Position numbers and translations under genes: made by a program
Source of the DNA: Chitinophagaceae bacterium
Lineage (GTDB): Bacteria; Bacteroidota; Bacteroidia; Chitinophagales; UBA10324
Direction: 5' to 3'
Assembly (NCBI GenBank): GCA_947474435.1
Contig: CANJII010000003.1
Coordinates: forward strand, 62,001 to 126,000
DNA length: 64,000 nucleotides
In this document: one piece after another, positions 27,036-35,865 of the stretch
Layout: each line of letters starts with the position of its first letter
How positions within the stretch are numbered: the first letter of the stretch is position 1
Notes under the pieces: model-generated
Seen by the model: the letters and a program-made list of their open reading frames with translations, nothing else
What the model was told of the DNA's origin: nothing
Databases searched by the model: none

Positions 27036-29501
27036 TCAGAATCCAATTTGCATACTTGCCCTCACTCCGAATTTGGTTGCGTTCGTTAAATCGCGATAAG
27101 TCAATCGCCAGAAAGCATCTACTCTCAACACACGAAAAATATTTTCAATACCAACACCTGATTCTAAGTAAGGAGTTGAATCGGGAATATGAAGCTCATT
27201 TTTCAGATTGGCCGTTTTATTTGCGGCGCTCATTCCGCCCCATAATATTTTGGTGGTTGCAACCGAACGCCATTTCAGTTTTTGCAGCAATGGAAAATAC
27301 CTGAACGGAAATGTACCGAAGTGTTCGGTAATCATTGCACTTACATAATGGTCGGTAACGAATTCATAATTATTCATTCCGTTGAAGGCAAAGTTGCTGT
27401 AGTAATAAGTTTCGTTTCCGCGCGCCACATTTAAAGCCGGATACGGCAGCGTACCGAAAGTTTTTCCTGCAGCTATATTGTATTCCAATCTTCCGAAAAA
27501 ATGCAAATTGATTTTATCATTCACTTCAAAATATAATTTCTGGTATTCAAAATTGCTGCTCATTATTCCTTTTATGGCTCTGGTATATTTTAATTCTACA
27601 ATGGGGAATTTGCTTCCCATGCTGGTACGCAAAAATTCGCCGGTATAAAATTTTTCCTGCCAGGCAAAGCGAGCTGAGTAAGTTATTTCAGCAAGAGAAA
27701 TCGGAGCATTTATTATTTCATAGGATTCAGTTGAAGGTTGAAATGAATAATTCCAAGAAGGCAACAGGGTGCGGTGTTGTAAAATAATTTTGTTGCTGAA
27801 ACCAATGAGCCATTCTTTTTCATACATGAATTTTTCGCTTTGCAGCCAAACTGTTTTCAGCGGAATGTTTTTTCTGAAAAAACCTGCGAATACATTATCG
27901 CTTCCCAATTCGTTAAAGTGGTCGCTGCCATACGCATAGTCGCGAACAAAATCGGCACTGATTGTTTGCCGAGGAGTTTTACCAAGCATGTATAACATTC
28001 CGCCATTGTACTTCCATCTGTTATCAGCGGTTCCATACGCACCATAACCATACAACATTAAATTTTTGCTGAACTTGTTGCTAGTTCGCAAACCAAAACG
28101 ATAGCGAGTTCCTTCAATGTTATTTTTTGTGAAAAAATTATAGAACGGACCAATCTCGAATAATCCGGTTGTTAAGTATCCGGTGCCAAGAGTGTTTAAA
28201 ATGGTATGATAGCGTTTGTATGCTTTACTTTTGAGCAGTGAGTCCATCATTTTATAAGTGCGCTCTTCACTTGCACTCAATTGCGTGTGTCGTGCACCTG
28301 CCCAATATTCATCACTCTTCTGAAAAACTTTTCCATCCAGCTTCACTGTAATTTTATCATCAAATATTTTATGAATGGCATTTTCATTTACCGCAATGTT
28401 TTTGTATGAGGTATATTTTTTTGCCTCCACACCAAACATTTTTTCTGGCAAGCGGAAATGAACCACCATTTCATCCACTCTCATCATTGTTTTTCCGCCG
28501 CGCACTTTTTCAAATTGCTGGTGAATGGAAAAATCTTTTACAAAATTCAGATTCGATTTTGCTGAAAGATTCATTTCAATATCGGTTAACGCGAACGAAG
28601 CACTATCCACCCAAAAGCTGCCAACAAAAGTATTTTCGCTTGGTCGGCGCGGTTTAAATTTTACTTTGAAGGATTTATTGTTTTGTGCAACACTGCTGTC
28701 AACAATATAATATTTGTAATAAGCTAATCCGTTATCGGAAACAGGACTGATAAAATTGGTTTTGAATAACGAAATATAATTTTCATAAACATTCACCTGC
28801 TCGTACATGCTGCCGGTAAACTGTGCCATACTTTGATTTTTTACACCGGTAATTTTACTTGAACGGATAATTTCTTTTTCGGCTTTCGGTTCTTGTGTGA
28901 AATAATAATCAGAAATAGTTTCGGATAAAAACAACGGCAACAGCGAATGACCATCGGCACTGTCGGTGTTATCAAAAACAAATTCAAACGACTTCAATAT
29001 TTTTTTGTGCTGTAGTTTTTCGCTCACATCTTCCATGCAAAACTGCAACTTGTTATATACTTCGTAGCTGTATGATTCTAAATTCTTCTTGTTGTTCTGC
29101 AGTTTGTGGTCAATAATTTTTTTGAATAAAATATCAGCAGGGTTTTTTCCGGCAAAAACCATTACTTCTTTCAGATTATAATCTGATGGCGTTAAAATAA
29201 TTTCTATTGGAAATTTTGAGCGTTCGGTAATTTCCTGTTTGATGGTTTTAAAACCAACTGAAGAAACAATTAGTGTATCAACTCGATAAGCGGATGACAG
29301 GTAAAAATTTCCTGAAGAATCAGCAGTGATTCCGGTTTTAGATTTAGATAAATAAATGGTGGCGTATGAAACAGGTTCGGCTGACGAATATTCCGTCACT
29401 TGTCCATTGAATGAAAATAGTTGTGCCTGTACATCAATAGAAAATACTGAAACAGAAAACACAAATGCCAGAAAGCGTAGTAATTGGGGCGAAAAAATCA
29501 T
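27036..29501 (-). CDS. DUF5686 family outer-membrane protein with carboxypeptidase-like regulatory domain
   Basis: An 821-residue exported protein: signal peptide (1-26, ending DVQAQ), an N-terminal CarboxypepD_reg-like beta-sandwich (about 28-110; AEPVSYATIYLSKSKTG...VSSVGFKT), a middle region, and a C-terminal half rich in alternating aromatic strands (about 440-821) ending GVRASMQIGF, as expected for a beta-barrel. This order matches the DUF5686 family, widespread in Bacteroidota and found near TonB-linked receptors, with no known biochemical role. It stands alone; the upstream spacer contains a perfect 18-bp palindrome. Confidence 0.85.
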   Translation of the reverse strand: MIFSPQLLRFLAFVFSVSVFSIDVQAQLFSFNGQVTEYSSAEPVSYATIYLSKSKTGITADSSGNFYLSSAYRVDTLIVSSVGFKTIKQEITERSKFPIEIILTPSDYNLKEVMVFAGKNPADILFKKIIDHKLQNNKKNLESYSYEVYNKLQFCMEDVSEKLQHKKILKSFEFVFDNTDSADGHSLLPLFLSETISDYYFTQEPKAEKEIIRSSKITGVKNQSMAQFTGSMYEQVNVYENYISLFKTNFISPVSDNGLAYYKYYIVDSSVAQNNKSFKVKFKPRRPSENTFVGSFWVDSASFALTDIEMNLSAKSNLNFVKDFSIHQQFEKVRGGKTMMRVDEMVVHFRLPEKMFGVEAKKYTSYKNIAVNENAIHKIFDDKITVKLDGKVFQKSDEYWAGARHTQLSASEERTYKMMDSLLKSKAYKRYHTILNTLGTGYLTTGLFEIGPFYNFFTKNNIEGTRYRFGLRTSNKFSKNLMLYGYGAYGTADNRWKYNGGMLYMLGKTPRQTISADFVRDYAYGSDHFNELGSDNVFAGFFRKNIPLKTVWLQSEKFMYEKEWLIGFSNKIILQHRTLLPSWNYSFQPSTESYEIINAPISLAEITYSARFAWQEKFYTGEFLRTSMGSKFPIVELKYTRAIKGIMSSNFEYQKLYFEVNDKINLHFFGRLEYNIAAGKTFGTLPYPALNVARGNETYYYSNFAFNGMNNYEFVTDHYVSAMITEHFGTFPFRYFPLLQKLKWRSVATTKILWGGMSAANKTANLKNELHIPDSTPYLESGVGIENIFRVLRVDAFWRLTYRDLTNATKFGVRASMQIGF

Positions 29502-29559
29502 TAAGTAAAATTGTTTCCATCACGGTAGAGGCGTGTTTAGTATTGTTACTAATGAATTG

Positions 29560-29613
29560 GAGAAATGTTTCTCAGCATTCATGATAAGCATATTCAGTGA
29601 ACTATAGTTCACT
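29560..29613. promoter_or_regulatory. Two palindromes upstream of the DUF5686 gene
   Basis: GAGAAATGTTTCTC (29560-29573, 6-bp arms) and the perfect 18-bp palindrome AGTGAACTATAGTTCACT (29596-29613). Neither is followed by a T-run on the minus strand, so they look more like protein-binding sites than terminators. The lspA stop is 42 bases further on. Confidence 0.4.
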
Positions 29614-29654
29614 TGCTATTATAGATAGGCGAAATTGAAAGGTATTTATTCGTG

Positions 29655-30329
29655 CTATTCAGGTGGCTGAACAGTAACCGAATTGTTTTCTGTTTCAGAG
29701 TCTGTGTTCTGAATTTCAGTTGATTCTTCCTTTTTAAAAAACCGCTTCTGAAAAATAAGTATAGCTATTACTCCTGATGAAATTGAAAAGTCGGCCACAT
29801 TAAAAATAGGGCGAAAAAAAACAAAGTATTCGCCTCCCCATAGTGGAACCCATTGAGGAAATGTTCCTTCCATTAATGGAAAATAAAGCATATCAACCAC
29901 CCGACCGTGCAGCCACGAACCATAACCACCACCATTCGGAAACAATTGTGCAACAGGACCGCCCGGATGACTTTCAGAAAAAATAACCCCATAAAAAACC
30001 GAGTCAAAAATATTTCCCATAGCGCCGGCAATAATCATAGCCACACTTATTATTAATCCCCAGTGTGCATTCTTCTTTACCAAGCTCCATAACCAATAAC
30101 TGAAAAATGAAACCGCAGCAATACGGAAAAGTGTGAGTAATAATTTACCGCCATCGCCTCCCCATTTCATACCAAAAGCCATTCCTTCATTCTCAATAAA
30201 ATAGAGATAAAACCAAGGAGTAATTTTTATGCTGTCGGTAATGGGCATGTGCAGTTTCACCCAGAACTTTAAAGTCTGGTCAACTGCAAGTATTAATAAA
30301 ATAAGGAGTAAAGGTTTAAGAAACTTCAA
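29655..30329 (-). CDS. lspA: Lipoprotein signal peptidase (enlarged)
   Basis: A 224-residue signal peptidase II, which cleaves prolipoproteins before the lipid-modified cysteine. Catalytic aspartates are D146 in GRVVDMLYF and D180 in NVADFSIS, and the family motifs DQTLKFWV, NEGMAFGM and GAMGNIFD are all present. It is longer than the usual 160-170 residues: extra segments lie at about 112-142 (GVIFSESHPGGPVAQLFPNG) and 155-173 around the periplasmic face, and there is a polar C-terminal tail. Such enlarged LspA is frequent in Bacteroidota. It follows the dksA-like gene by two bases. Confidence 0.96.
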   Translation of the reverse strand: MKFLKPLLLILLILAVDQTLKFWVKLHMPITDSIKITPWFYLYFIENEGMAFGMKWGGDGGKLLLTLFRIAAVSFFSYWLWSLVKKNAHWGLIISVAMIIAGAMGNIFDSVFYGVIFSESHPGGPVAQLFPNGGGYGSWLHGRVVDMLYFPLMEGTFPQWVPLWGGEYFVFFRPIFNVADFSISSGVIAILIFQKRFFKKEESTEIQNTDSETENNSVTVQPPE

Positions 30330-30331
30330 TG

Positions 30332-31054
30332 TTACTTGCCCTGCATCATTTTAGCTTCGATACTTAAAGTAGCATGGGGTACAGCGCGCAATCTTTCTTT
30401 ATCAATTAACTTTCCGGTAACACGACAAATACCATATGTCTTGCTTTCAATTCGCATCAATGCTTTTTCCAAATGATCTATATAAGTAGACTGGCGGGTT
30501 GCCATTTGCGACATATACTCGCGCTCCATTGCTACTGAACCATCTTCTATTGAACCAAATTTGTTTTCAGTATCGTCGGTTCCATTATCGTCTTTTCGGT
30601 TTATTTGGTCCTGTAAATATTTTAATTCATTGCGCGCCGCTTCTAATTTTTCGTCAATAAGGTTTTTAAATTCCAACAATTCCTTATCACTATAACGAGC
30701 GCGATTGTCATCTGATTTATGAGCTCTGGGTTGAGCTACTAAATTAGTTGCATGTCGAATTACCTCAGTTTTTTGTTTTTCTGGTTTATGAGAAACCTGT
30801 TTTACGGCAGCCGGTTTTGCAGTCACTTTTTTAGTAACCAATTTTTTCGCCTCCGGTTTTTTTGTGACCGGCTTTTTGACAACCGCTTTTTTAACAACCG
30901 GTTTTTTTGCTTTCGACGATGGTTTAGCAGCAGGTTTACTTGCTTTTTTAGGAGCCGCTTTTTTTGCAACGGGCTTTTTCGCTTTAGGGGCAGCTTTTTT
31001 CACAGCCTTTTTTGGGGCTGGCTTCTTTGCAGTTTTGCTTGGTTTTTTTGCCAT
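30332..31054 (-). CDS. DksA/TraR-type protein with long Lys/Ala/Pro N-terminus
   Basis: A 240-residue protein in two parts. Residues 1-105 are a low-complexity K/A/P-rich tail (repeats like KKPVAKKAAPKK) resembling histone H1-like tails and likely to bind nucleic acid. Residues about 118-240 are a DksA/TraR domain: a coiled coil with NEL/ARNELKYLQDQINRKDD and the C-terminal TYGICRVTGKLIDKERLRAV. Only one cysteine (C210) of the four-cysteine zinc site remains, as in other Bacteroidota versions. DksA-like proteins bind the RNA polymerase secondary channel. It sits between ileS and lspA, almost overlapping both. Confidence 0.9.
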   Translation of the reverse strand: MAKKPSKTAKKPAPKKAVKKAAPKAKKPVAKKAAPKKASKPAAKPSSKAKKPVVKKAVVKKPVTKKPEAKKLVTKKVTAKPAAVKQVSHKPEKQKTEVIRHATNLVAQPRAHKSDDNRARYSDKELLEFKNLIDEKLEAARNELKYLQDQINRKDDNGTDDTENKFGSIEDGSVAMEREYMSQMATRQSTYIDHLEKALMRIESKTYGICRVTGKLIDKERLRAVPHATLSIEAKMMQGK

Positions 31055-31062
31055 AACCTGCT

Positions 31063-34000
31063 CTATTTTTTTTGTTTGAGAATAATTTTTATTGGAAAAT
31101 CATTGACCTCAACCACCTCTGCATCTGATAATTGCTCTACCATTTGCAAATCATCCGCTAAAATTTCGGCGCAAATATAATTTTTAAAATGATGTATGGT
31201 AGCGTTTATAAAATCTTGTTTTTCAATGGTTAATTCTACTCGGTCGGTAATATTAAAACCACCCTCTTTTCGCATTTTTTGCAGTTTATTTACCAATTCG
31301 CGGGCATTGCCCTCTTCCTGTAATTCATCAGTAATTGTTATATCCAGAGCAATGGTTAATTCGTTTTTATTGGTCACTTGCCATCCCGGAATGTCTTCCG
31401 AAATAATTTCAACTTCTTCTAAAAGCACTTCGACAAGCTCAGTATCAATTGTAATTTGAATGTATTTGTTCTTTTCCAGCTCAGCTATTTGATTTTGACT
31501 GAAAACGGCAATTATATCGGCTGCGGCTTTCATTTTCTTTCCAAGTTTCTGACCAAGCAATTTGAAATTTGCTTTCGCTTTTTTCTTTATCACTCCTTCC
31601 GTTTCGATAATGAATTCAATTTCCTTCACATTCACTTCCGAAAGTATCAGGTCTTTTACGGCTTCCACCTGAGATTGAAAATTTTCATTTAAAACCGGAA
31701 TCATTATTTTATTGAGTGGCTGTCGAACCTTGATATTTACTTTTTTGCGAAGCGATAGCACTAATGATGAAATATCCTGTGCAATCTGCATTCGCTCTTC
31801 CAATGATTTATCAATTTCATTTTCATTAACAACCGGCCAATCACTTATGTGAACTGATTCTGAATTTTCCTTTTTGCTTACCAGATTCAAATCGCGAAAC
31901 AATTTATCGGCGAAAAACGGCGAGACAGGAGCCATAAGTTTTGAAATGGTGAGCAGGCAGGTATAAAGAGTTTGATAAGCAGCAATTTTATCTTCAGTGT
32001 ATTCGCCTTTCCAAAACCGTCGGCGGCACAACCGTACATACCAGTTACTCAGATGTTCATCTACAAATTCCTGAATGGTTCGTGCGGCATGAGTTGGTTC
32101 GTAATTATCAAAATCATTCTGAACAGTTTTTACCAGACTATTCAGCAATGAAATTATCCATTGGTCTATTTCCGGTCTTTTGTTCAGTGGAACTTCATTT
32201 TCTTTATATATGAATTTATCGATGTTGGCATAAACCGCGAAAAAATTGTAGGTATTATATAGCGTACCAAAAAATTTCCGTTTTACTTCATCAATTCCGG
32301 CAATGTCAAATTTCAGATTATCCCACGGTTGCGAATTTGAAATCATGTACCAGCGTGTAGCATCCGCTCCGTATTTATCTAAAGTTTCAAACGGGTCAAC
32401 GGAATTGCCCAATCGCTTTGACATTTTATTTCCACTCTTATCGAGCACTAATCCGTTGCTCACTACATTTTTATATGCAACAGAATCGTACAACAAAGTT
32501 GCTAGTGCATGCAATGTGAAAAACCAACCACGGGTTTGGTCAACTCCTTCGGCAATAAAATCTGCTGGAAAATTTTTGGCAAATAAATCTTTGTTCTCAA
32601 AAGGGAAATGCCATTGGGCATAAGGCATAGCGCCGCTATCGAACCAAACATCAACCAAATCAGGAGTACGCGAAAGTTTTTTTCCTGATTTAGAAATCAG
32701 AAATATTCTATCAATGAACGGACGATGTAAGTCTTTCAGGTTTTCAGAAATGCTTTGAGCATCGTATTTCAAATTAAACAGTTTTGCATTTTGAGAAGAA
32801 AGTTTTATCTGCTCTTTCAATTCTTCAATTGAACCAATGCAAACCACTTCACTATCGTCTTCTGATTTCCAGAGTGGAAGTGGTGTTCCCCAAAATCGTG
32901 ATCGCGATAAATTCCAATCCTGCAAATTCTCCAACCAGTTTCCGAACCGGCCTGTGCCTGTTGATTCAGGTTTCCAGTTGATGGAATTATTCAACTGCAT
33001 CATTCGCTCTTTCGCAGCAGTTGTTTTTACAAACCACGAATCGAGCGGATAATAAATTACAGGTTTATCAGTGCGCCAGCAATGCGGATAATTATGTTCG
33101 TACTTCTCAACTTTAAAAGCTTTGTTTTCTTTTTTCAGTTTAATACATATAAGTACATCAGGCGATTCATACTTCGCATCATCTTTATAATTCTTCACAT
33201 ACATTCCTGAAAACTCACCTACACCATCAATAAATTTTCCTTGCTTGTCAACGAGTGTGAGCGACCCGAGTCCGTATTTTTTTGCCATCCGAAAATCATC
33301 AGAACCAAAACTCGGAGCGGTGTGAACAATTCCGGTTCCATCTTCAGTAGTGACAAAATCACCTAAAACAACAACCCCTCCAGCCTCCCCAAAGAAAAGG
33401 AGTTGGCCGTTGCGTTCAACCATTTTATTTGCTTCGAATGGTATAAGCTGTTCGTAGTGAATTCCTTCTAAATCTTTTCCTTTGAAAGTTGAAATTATTT
33501 TCCAGGGCAATTCCTTTTTGCCCGCTTCAAATTTCATTTCAGCATTTTCGAAATTGTTATCGAAATATTTTCCTATTAATGTTTTTGCAAGAATGACATT
33601 GATTGGAATGGCTGTATATGGATTGAAAGTTTGAACCAAACTATATTCAATTTCCCCACCAATTGTCAATGCAGTGTTTGATGGAAGTGTCCATGGTGTT
33701 GTTGTCCACGCAAGAAAATAAACGGGAACATCATCACGAAAAAGAAATTTTGATTTTTCATCATTCACCACTTTGAATTGTGCAACCACAGTTGTGTCCT
33801 TCACCAAACGATAACAACCAGGCTGATTTAATTCATGGGTGCTTAATCCGGTTCCTGCTGCTGGTGAATATGGTTGAATGGTATATCCTTCGTACAATAA
33901 TCCCTTATCAAATAATTGTTTCAGCGCCCACCAAAGTGTTTCGATGTAATTATTTTCGTAAGTGATGTATGGATTTTTCAAGTCAACCCAGTAACCCATT

Positions 34001-34413
34001 TTATGAGTGAGTTTTTCCCACGCATCTTGATATTTTAAAACTTCGCGACGGCATTCGGCATTGTATTCTTCAATCGAAATTTTTTTTCCGATGTCTTCCT
34101 TCGTGATGCCTAAATTTTTTTCAACACTTAATTCAACAGGTAAACCGTGTGTATCCCAACCGCTTTTTCTGTTTACCTGAAAACCTCTTTGTGTTTTGTA
34201 TCGGCAGAATAAATCTTTAATAGCCCGTCCCATCACATGATGAATGCCGGGCATTCCATTGGCCGAAGGCGGACCTTCATAAAAAACAAAGGGGGTTTTT
34301 CCTTCGCGGGTTGAAATACTTTTCTCAAAAATTTTTTCGTCCACCCAGAATTTTCCCACCTCATTTTCCAATGAAGGCAGGTCGAGTGATTTATATTCGT
34401 TGTAGGCGCTCAT
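31063..34413 (-). CDS. ileS: Isoleucyl-tRNA synthetase
   Basis: A 1116-residue class I synthetase that charges tRNA-Ile. The HIGH-type motif is GIHHV at residues 56-60 within PPSANGMPGIHHVMG, and KMSKR is near residue 663 (SGNKMSKRLGN). The editing CP1 domain lies between them, and a long C-terminal region follows the anticodon-binding domain. The length and GPPSANGMPGIHHV style are those of the eukaryote-like, type 2 IleRS, which is often less sensitive to mupirocin; that property is inference. Two segments look like captured dispersed repeats: DTELVEVLL near residue 993 and QLLFFGEAGGVV near 341. Heads the ileS-dksA-lspA run. Confidence 0.97.
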   Translation of the reverse strand: MSAYNEYKSLDLPSLENEVGKFWVDEKIFEKSISTREGKTPFVFYEGPPSANGMPGIHHVMGRAIKDLFCRYKTQRGFQVNRKSGWDTHGLPVELSVEKNLGITKEDIGKKISIEEYNAECRREVLKYQDAWEKLTHKMGYWVDLKNPYITYENNYIETLWWALKQLFDKGLLYEGYTIQPYSPAAGTGLSTHELNQPGCYRLVKDTTVVAQFKVVNDEKSKFLFRDDVPVYFLAWTTTPWTLPSNTALTIGGEIEYSLVQTFNPYTAIPINVILAKTLIGKYFDNNFENAEMKFEAGKKELPWKIISTFKGKDLEGIHYEQLIPFEANKMVERNGQLLFFGEAGGVVVLGDFVTTEDGTGIVHTAPSFGSDDFRMAKKYGLGSLTLVDKQGKFIDGVGEFSGMYVKNYKDDAKYESPDVLICIKLKKENKAFKVEKYEHNYPHCWRTDKPVIYYPLDSWFVKTTAAKERMMQLNNSINWKPESTGTGRFGNWLENLQDWNLSRSRFWGTPLPLWKSEDDSEVVCIGSIEELKEQIKLSSQNAKLFNLKYDAQSISENLKDLHRPFIDRIFLISKSGKKLSRTPDLVDVWFDSGAMPYAQWHFPFENKDLFAKNFPADFIAEGVDQTRGWFFTLHALATLLYDSVAYKNVVSNGLVLDKSGNKMSKRLGNSVDPFETLDKYGADATRWYMISNSQPWDNLKFDIAGIDEVKRKFFGTLYNTYNFFAVYANIDKFIYKENEVPLNKRPEIDQWIISLLNSLVKTVQNDFDNYEPTHAARTIQEFVDEHLSNWYVRLCRRRFWKGEYTEDKIAAYQTLYTCLLTISKLMAPVSPFFADKLFRDLNLVSKKENSESVHISDWPVVNENEIDKSLEERMQIAQDISSLVLSLRKKVNIKVRQPLNKIMIPVLNENFQSQVEAVKDLILSEVNVKEIEFIIETEGVIKKKAKANFKLLGQKLGKKMKAAADIIAVFSQNQIAELEKNKYIQITIDTELVEVLLEEVEIISEDIPGWQVTNKNELTIALDITITDELQEEGNARELVNKLQKMRKEGGFNITDRVELTIEKQDFINATIHHFKNYICAEILADDLQMVEQLSDAEVVEVNDFPIKIILKQKK
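31425..31446. repeat. Dispersed repeat motif inside ileS
   Basis: GCACTTCGACAAGCTCAGTA inside the ileS frame is nearly identical to the repeat between grpE and dnaJ (CTTCGACAGGCTCAGTATGA). Read in the ileS frame it encodes DTELVEV. Confidence 0.6.
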
Positions 34414-34502
34414 AATTCGGGCGCAATATTCGGAAAAAGAATTTTAAGAAGGAGTTTTTATAATGAAACCATTTGTTAATTTTATCAAAATTTTTAATCC
34501 CC

Positions 34503-35519
34503 ATGAAAAAATCAATTACATTTTTAGGTTTAGTTTTTCTTTTAATAAATTATCAGAATTCCTATAGTCAGGTAGCAAAAACCCCTTTGCTTGAAGAGTT
34601 TACAAGCAGCACTTGCGGTCCTTGTGCAGCAAACAATCCAACCTTTGATGCAATGTGTGATGCCCATGCCGGAAATTTTGTTTGTGTTAAATATCAAATG
34701 AATTGGCCTGGAAGCGGCGATATTTATTATAATTCTGATGGAAGTATAAGAAGAAACGCTTATGCAGTAACCGGAATACCTGAATTGGCGGTTAATGGTA
34801 CTGTTCAGGCTACACAACCTGCAGGATATATATCTTCAGATTTAACGGCTGATCAAAATTTAACCACTAATTTAATAATTGATGCGCAGTTTACTTTGGA
34901 TGATTCAATGCTTACTGTTTTTGGTGAGTTACATTCTCAACAGGATTATACCGGAACAATTCGCCGATACATTGCAATAGTTGAAAGGCATACCTATGAC
35001 AATGCAAGTAGTAATGGTGAAACTGAATTTTCATATGTTGAGCAAAAAATGCTTCCGAATGGAGCAGGTGCTTACACGACCGGACTTATAAACGGAGCAG
35101 AAATTCCATTCACCCAAACTATTAATCTAAATTCAATAGCTAATATTGAAGACAAGAACAATTTGATGTTTGCAGTTTGGGTGCAGAGTTCCACAACCAA
35201 GGAAGTACTGCAATCAACATGGGCTACTTTTCCTTCCGGCATTCAGGAGCCAACTGTAACAGCAAGCGGAATTGTAAAACTTTTTCCAAACCCGTCTTCC
35301 GGTCAGGCAACTATTGATTATCAATTACAGGATAATTCTTATGTATCAATGAAAATTATTAATGCCGTTGGTCAGATTGTTGGAGAAAAAAATATTGGGA
35401 ATATCGCATATGGACTTCATCAGGAAACAATAAATACTGTTAATTTAACAGAAGGAATTTATTTCATTGATTTACAAATCGGGGATAATCATTATCGTCA
35501 GCCACTGATGGTTCAGTAA
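34503..35519 (+). CDS. Omp28-like thioredoxin-fold protein with T9SS type A sorting domain
   Basis: From the ATG at 34503 the protein is 338 residues with a signal peptide (MKKSITFLGLVFLLINYQNSYSQ). The N-terminal part resembles Omp28-related proteins: EEFTSSTCGPCAANNP with a CxxC at C38 and C41 inside a thioredoxin-like fold, and the cis-proline region VTGIPELAVNG. The last 80 or so residues form a type A C-terminal domain (KLFPNPSSGQATIDY... GLHQETINTVNLTEGIYFIDL), the T9SS export tag. It is therefore probably secreted through the SprA machinery. A perfect terminator hairpin follows. Confidence 0.88.
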   Translation: MKKSITFLGLVFLLINYQNSYSQVAKTPLLEEFTSSTCGPCAANNPTFDAMCDAHAGNFVCVKYQMNWPGSGDIYYNSDGSIRRNAYAVTGIPELAVNGTVQATQPAGYISSDLTADQNLTTNLIIDAQFTLDDSMLTVFGELHSQQDYTGTIRRYIAIVERHTYDNASSNGETEFSYVEQKMLPNGAGAYTTGLINGAEIPFTQTINLNSIANIEDKNNLMFAVWVQSSTTKEVLQSTWATFPSGIQEPTVTASGIVKLFPNPSSGQATIDYQLQDNSYVSMKIINAVGQIVGEKNIGNIAYGLHQETINTVNLTEGIYFIDLQIGDNHYRQPLMVQ

Positions 35520-35535
35520 AAAAATTAGAGAGAAT

Positions 35536-35572
35536 AAAAAAGGGAGCGGTTTACTTAACCGCTCCCTTTTTT
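35536..35572 (+). terminator. Strong intrinsic terminator after the Omp28-like gene
   Basis: A perfect 16-bp inverted repeat (AAAAAAGGGAGCGGTT / AACCGCTCCCTTTTTT) with a five-base loop, ending in a T-run: a textbook rho-independent terminator, also usable in reverse. Confidence 0.92.
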
Positions 35573-35693
35573 ATTAAAATCTCTCTGTTAAATTTATTTG
35601 ATCATGGACAATGCATGATATTTCTAAATTTGCTTCTTCTAACAGCCATGCCAGGTAAAAAAATTTGAAAACGCATTTTCAGTAAAATAGTTA

Positions 35694-35810
35694 ATGAAAA
35701 TTTCATTGTTAAAAAAAGACACGAAAAGCTTTTTTTATGATTTTCAAAACAGAGTTGGAAATAGAATTGAATTCTATGGAATCTGGGATAAGCTTATGAC
35801 GAAAAATTAA
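35694..35810 (+). CDS. Possible 38-residue small ORF
   Basis: ATG-initiated frame beginning MKISLLKKDTKSFFYDFQNR and ending in TAA. It is basic and aromatic-rich, with no signal peptide or recognisable motif. The only support is a TAAATTTG box about 60 bases upstream and the absence of any other gene in the spacer; it could equally be chance or the relic of a longer gene. Confidence 0.2.
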   Translation: MKISLLKKDTKSFFYDFQNRVGNRIEFYGIWDKLMTKN

Positions 35811-35865
35811 ATTGTTACTTCACAAGTGAAAAGTAAAGTTGGAACCAATAGAAAGCTGAACATAA

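Larger units (their letters stand above)
35520..35865. other. Intergenic region with terminator and one small candidate ORF
   Basis: A 346-base region. It holds the terminator at 35536-35572, a TAAATTTG promoter-like box at 35625-35632 without a good TTG partner, and a 38-codon ORF at 35694-35810. An ATG at 35648 opens a reading frame of only six codons. No similarity to a known gene is apparent. Confidence 0.4.

Noticed and set aside
26999-27304. ORF of 101 residues after dnaJ
   Set aside because: It runs antisense to the 3' end of the DUF5686 gene, and the composition is that of a shadow frame.
30752-31180. ORF of 142 residues rich in F and R
   Set aside because: It is the antisense of the Lys/Ala-rich tail of the DksA-like gene, where AAG codons read as CTT.
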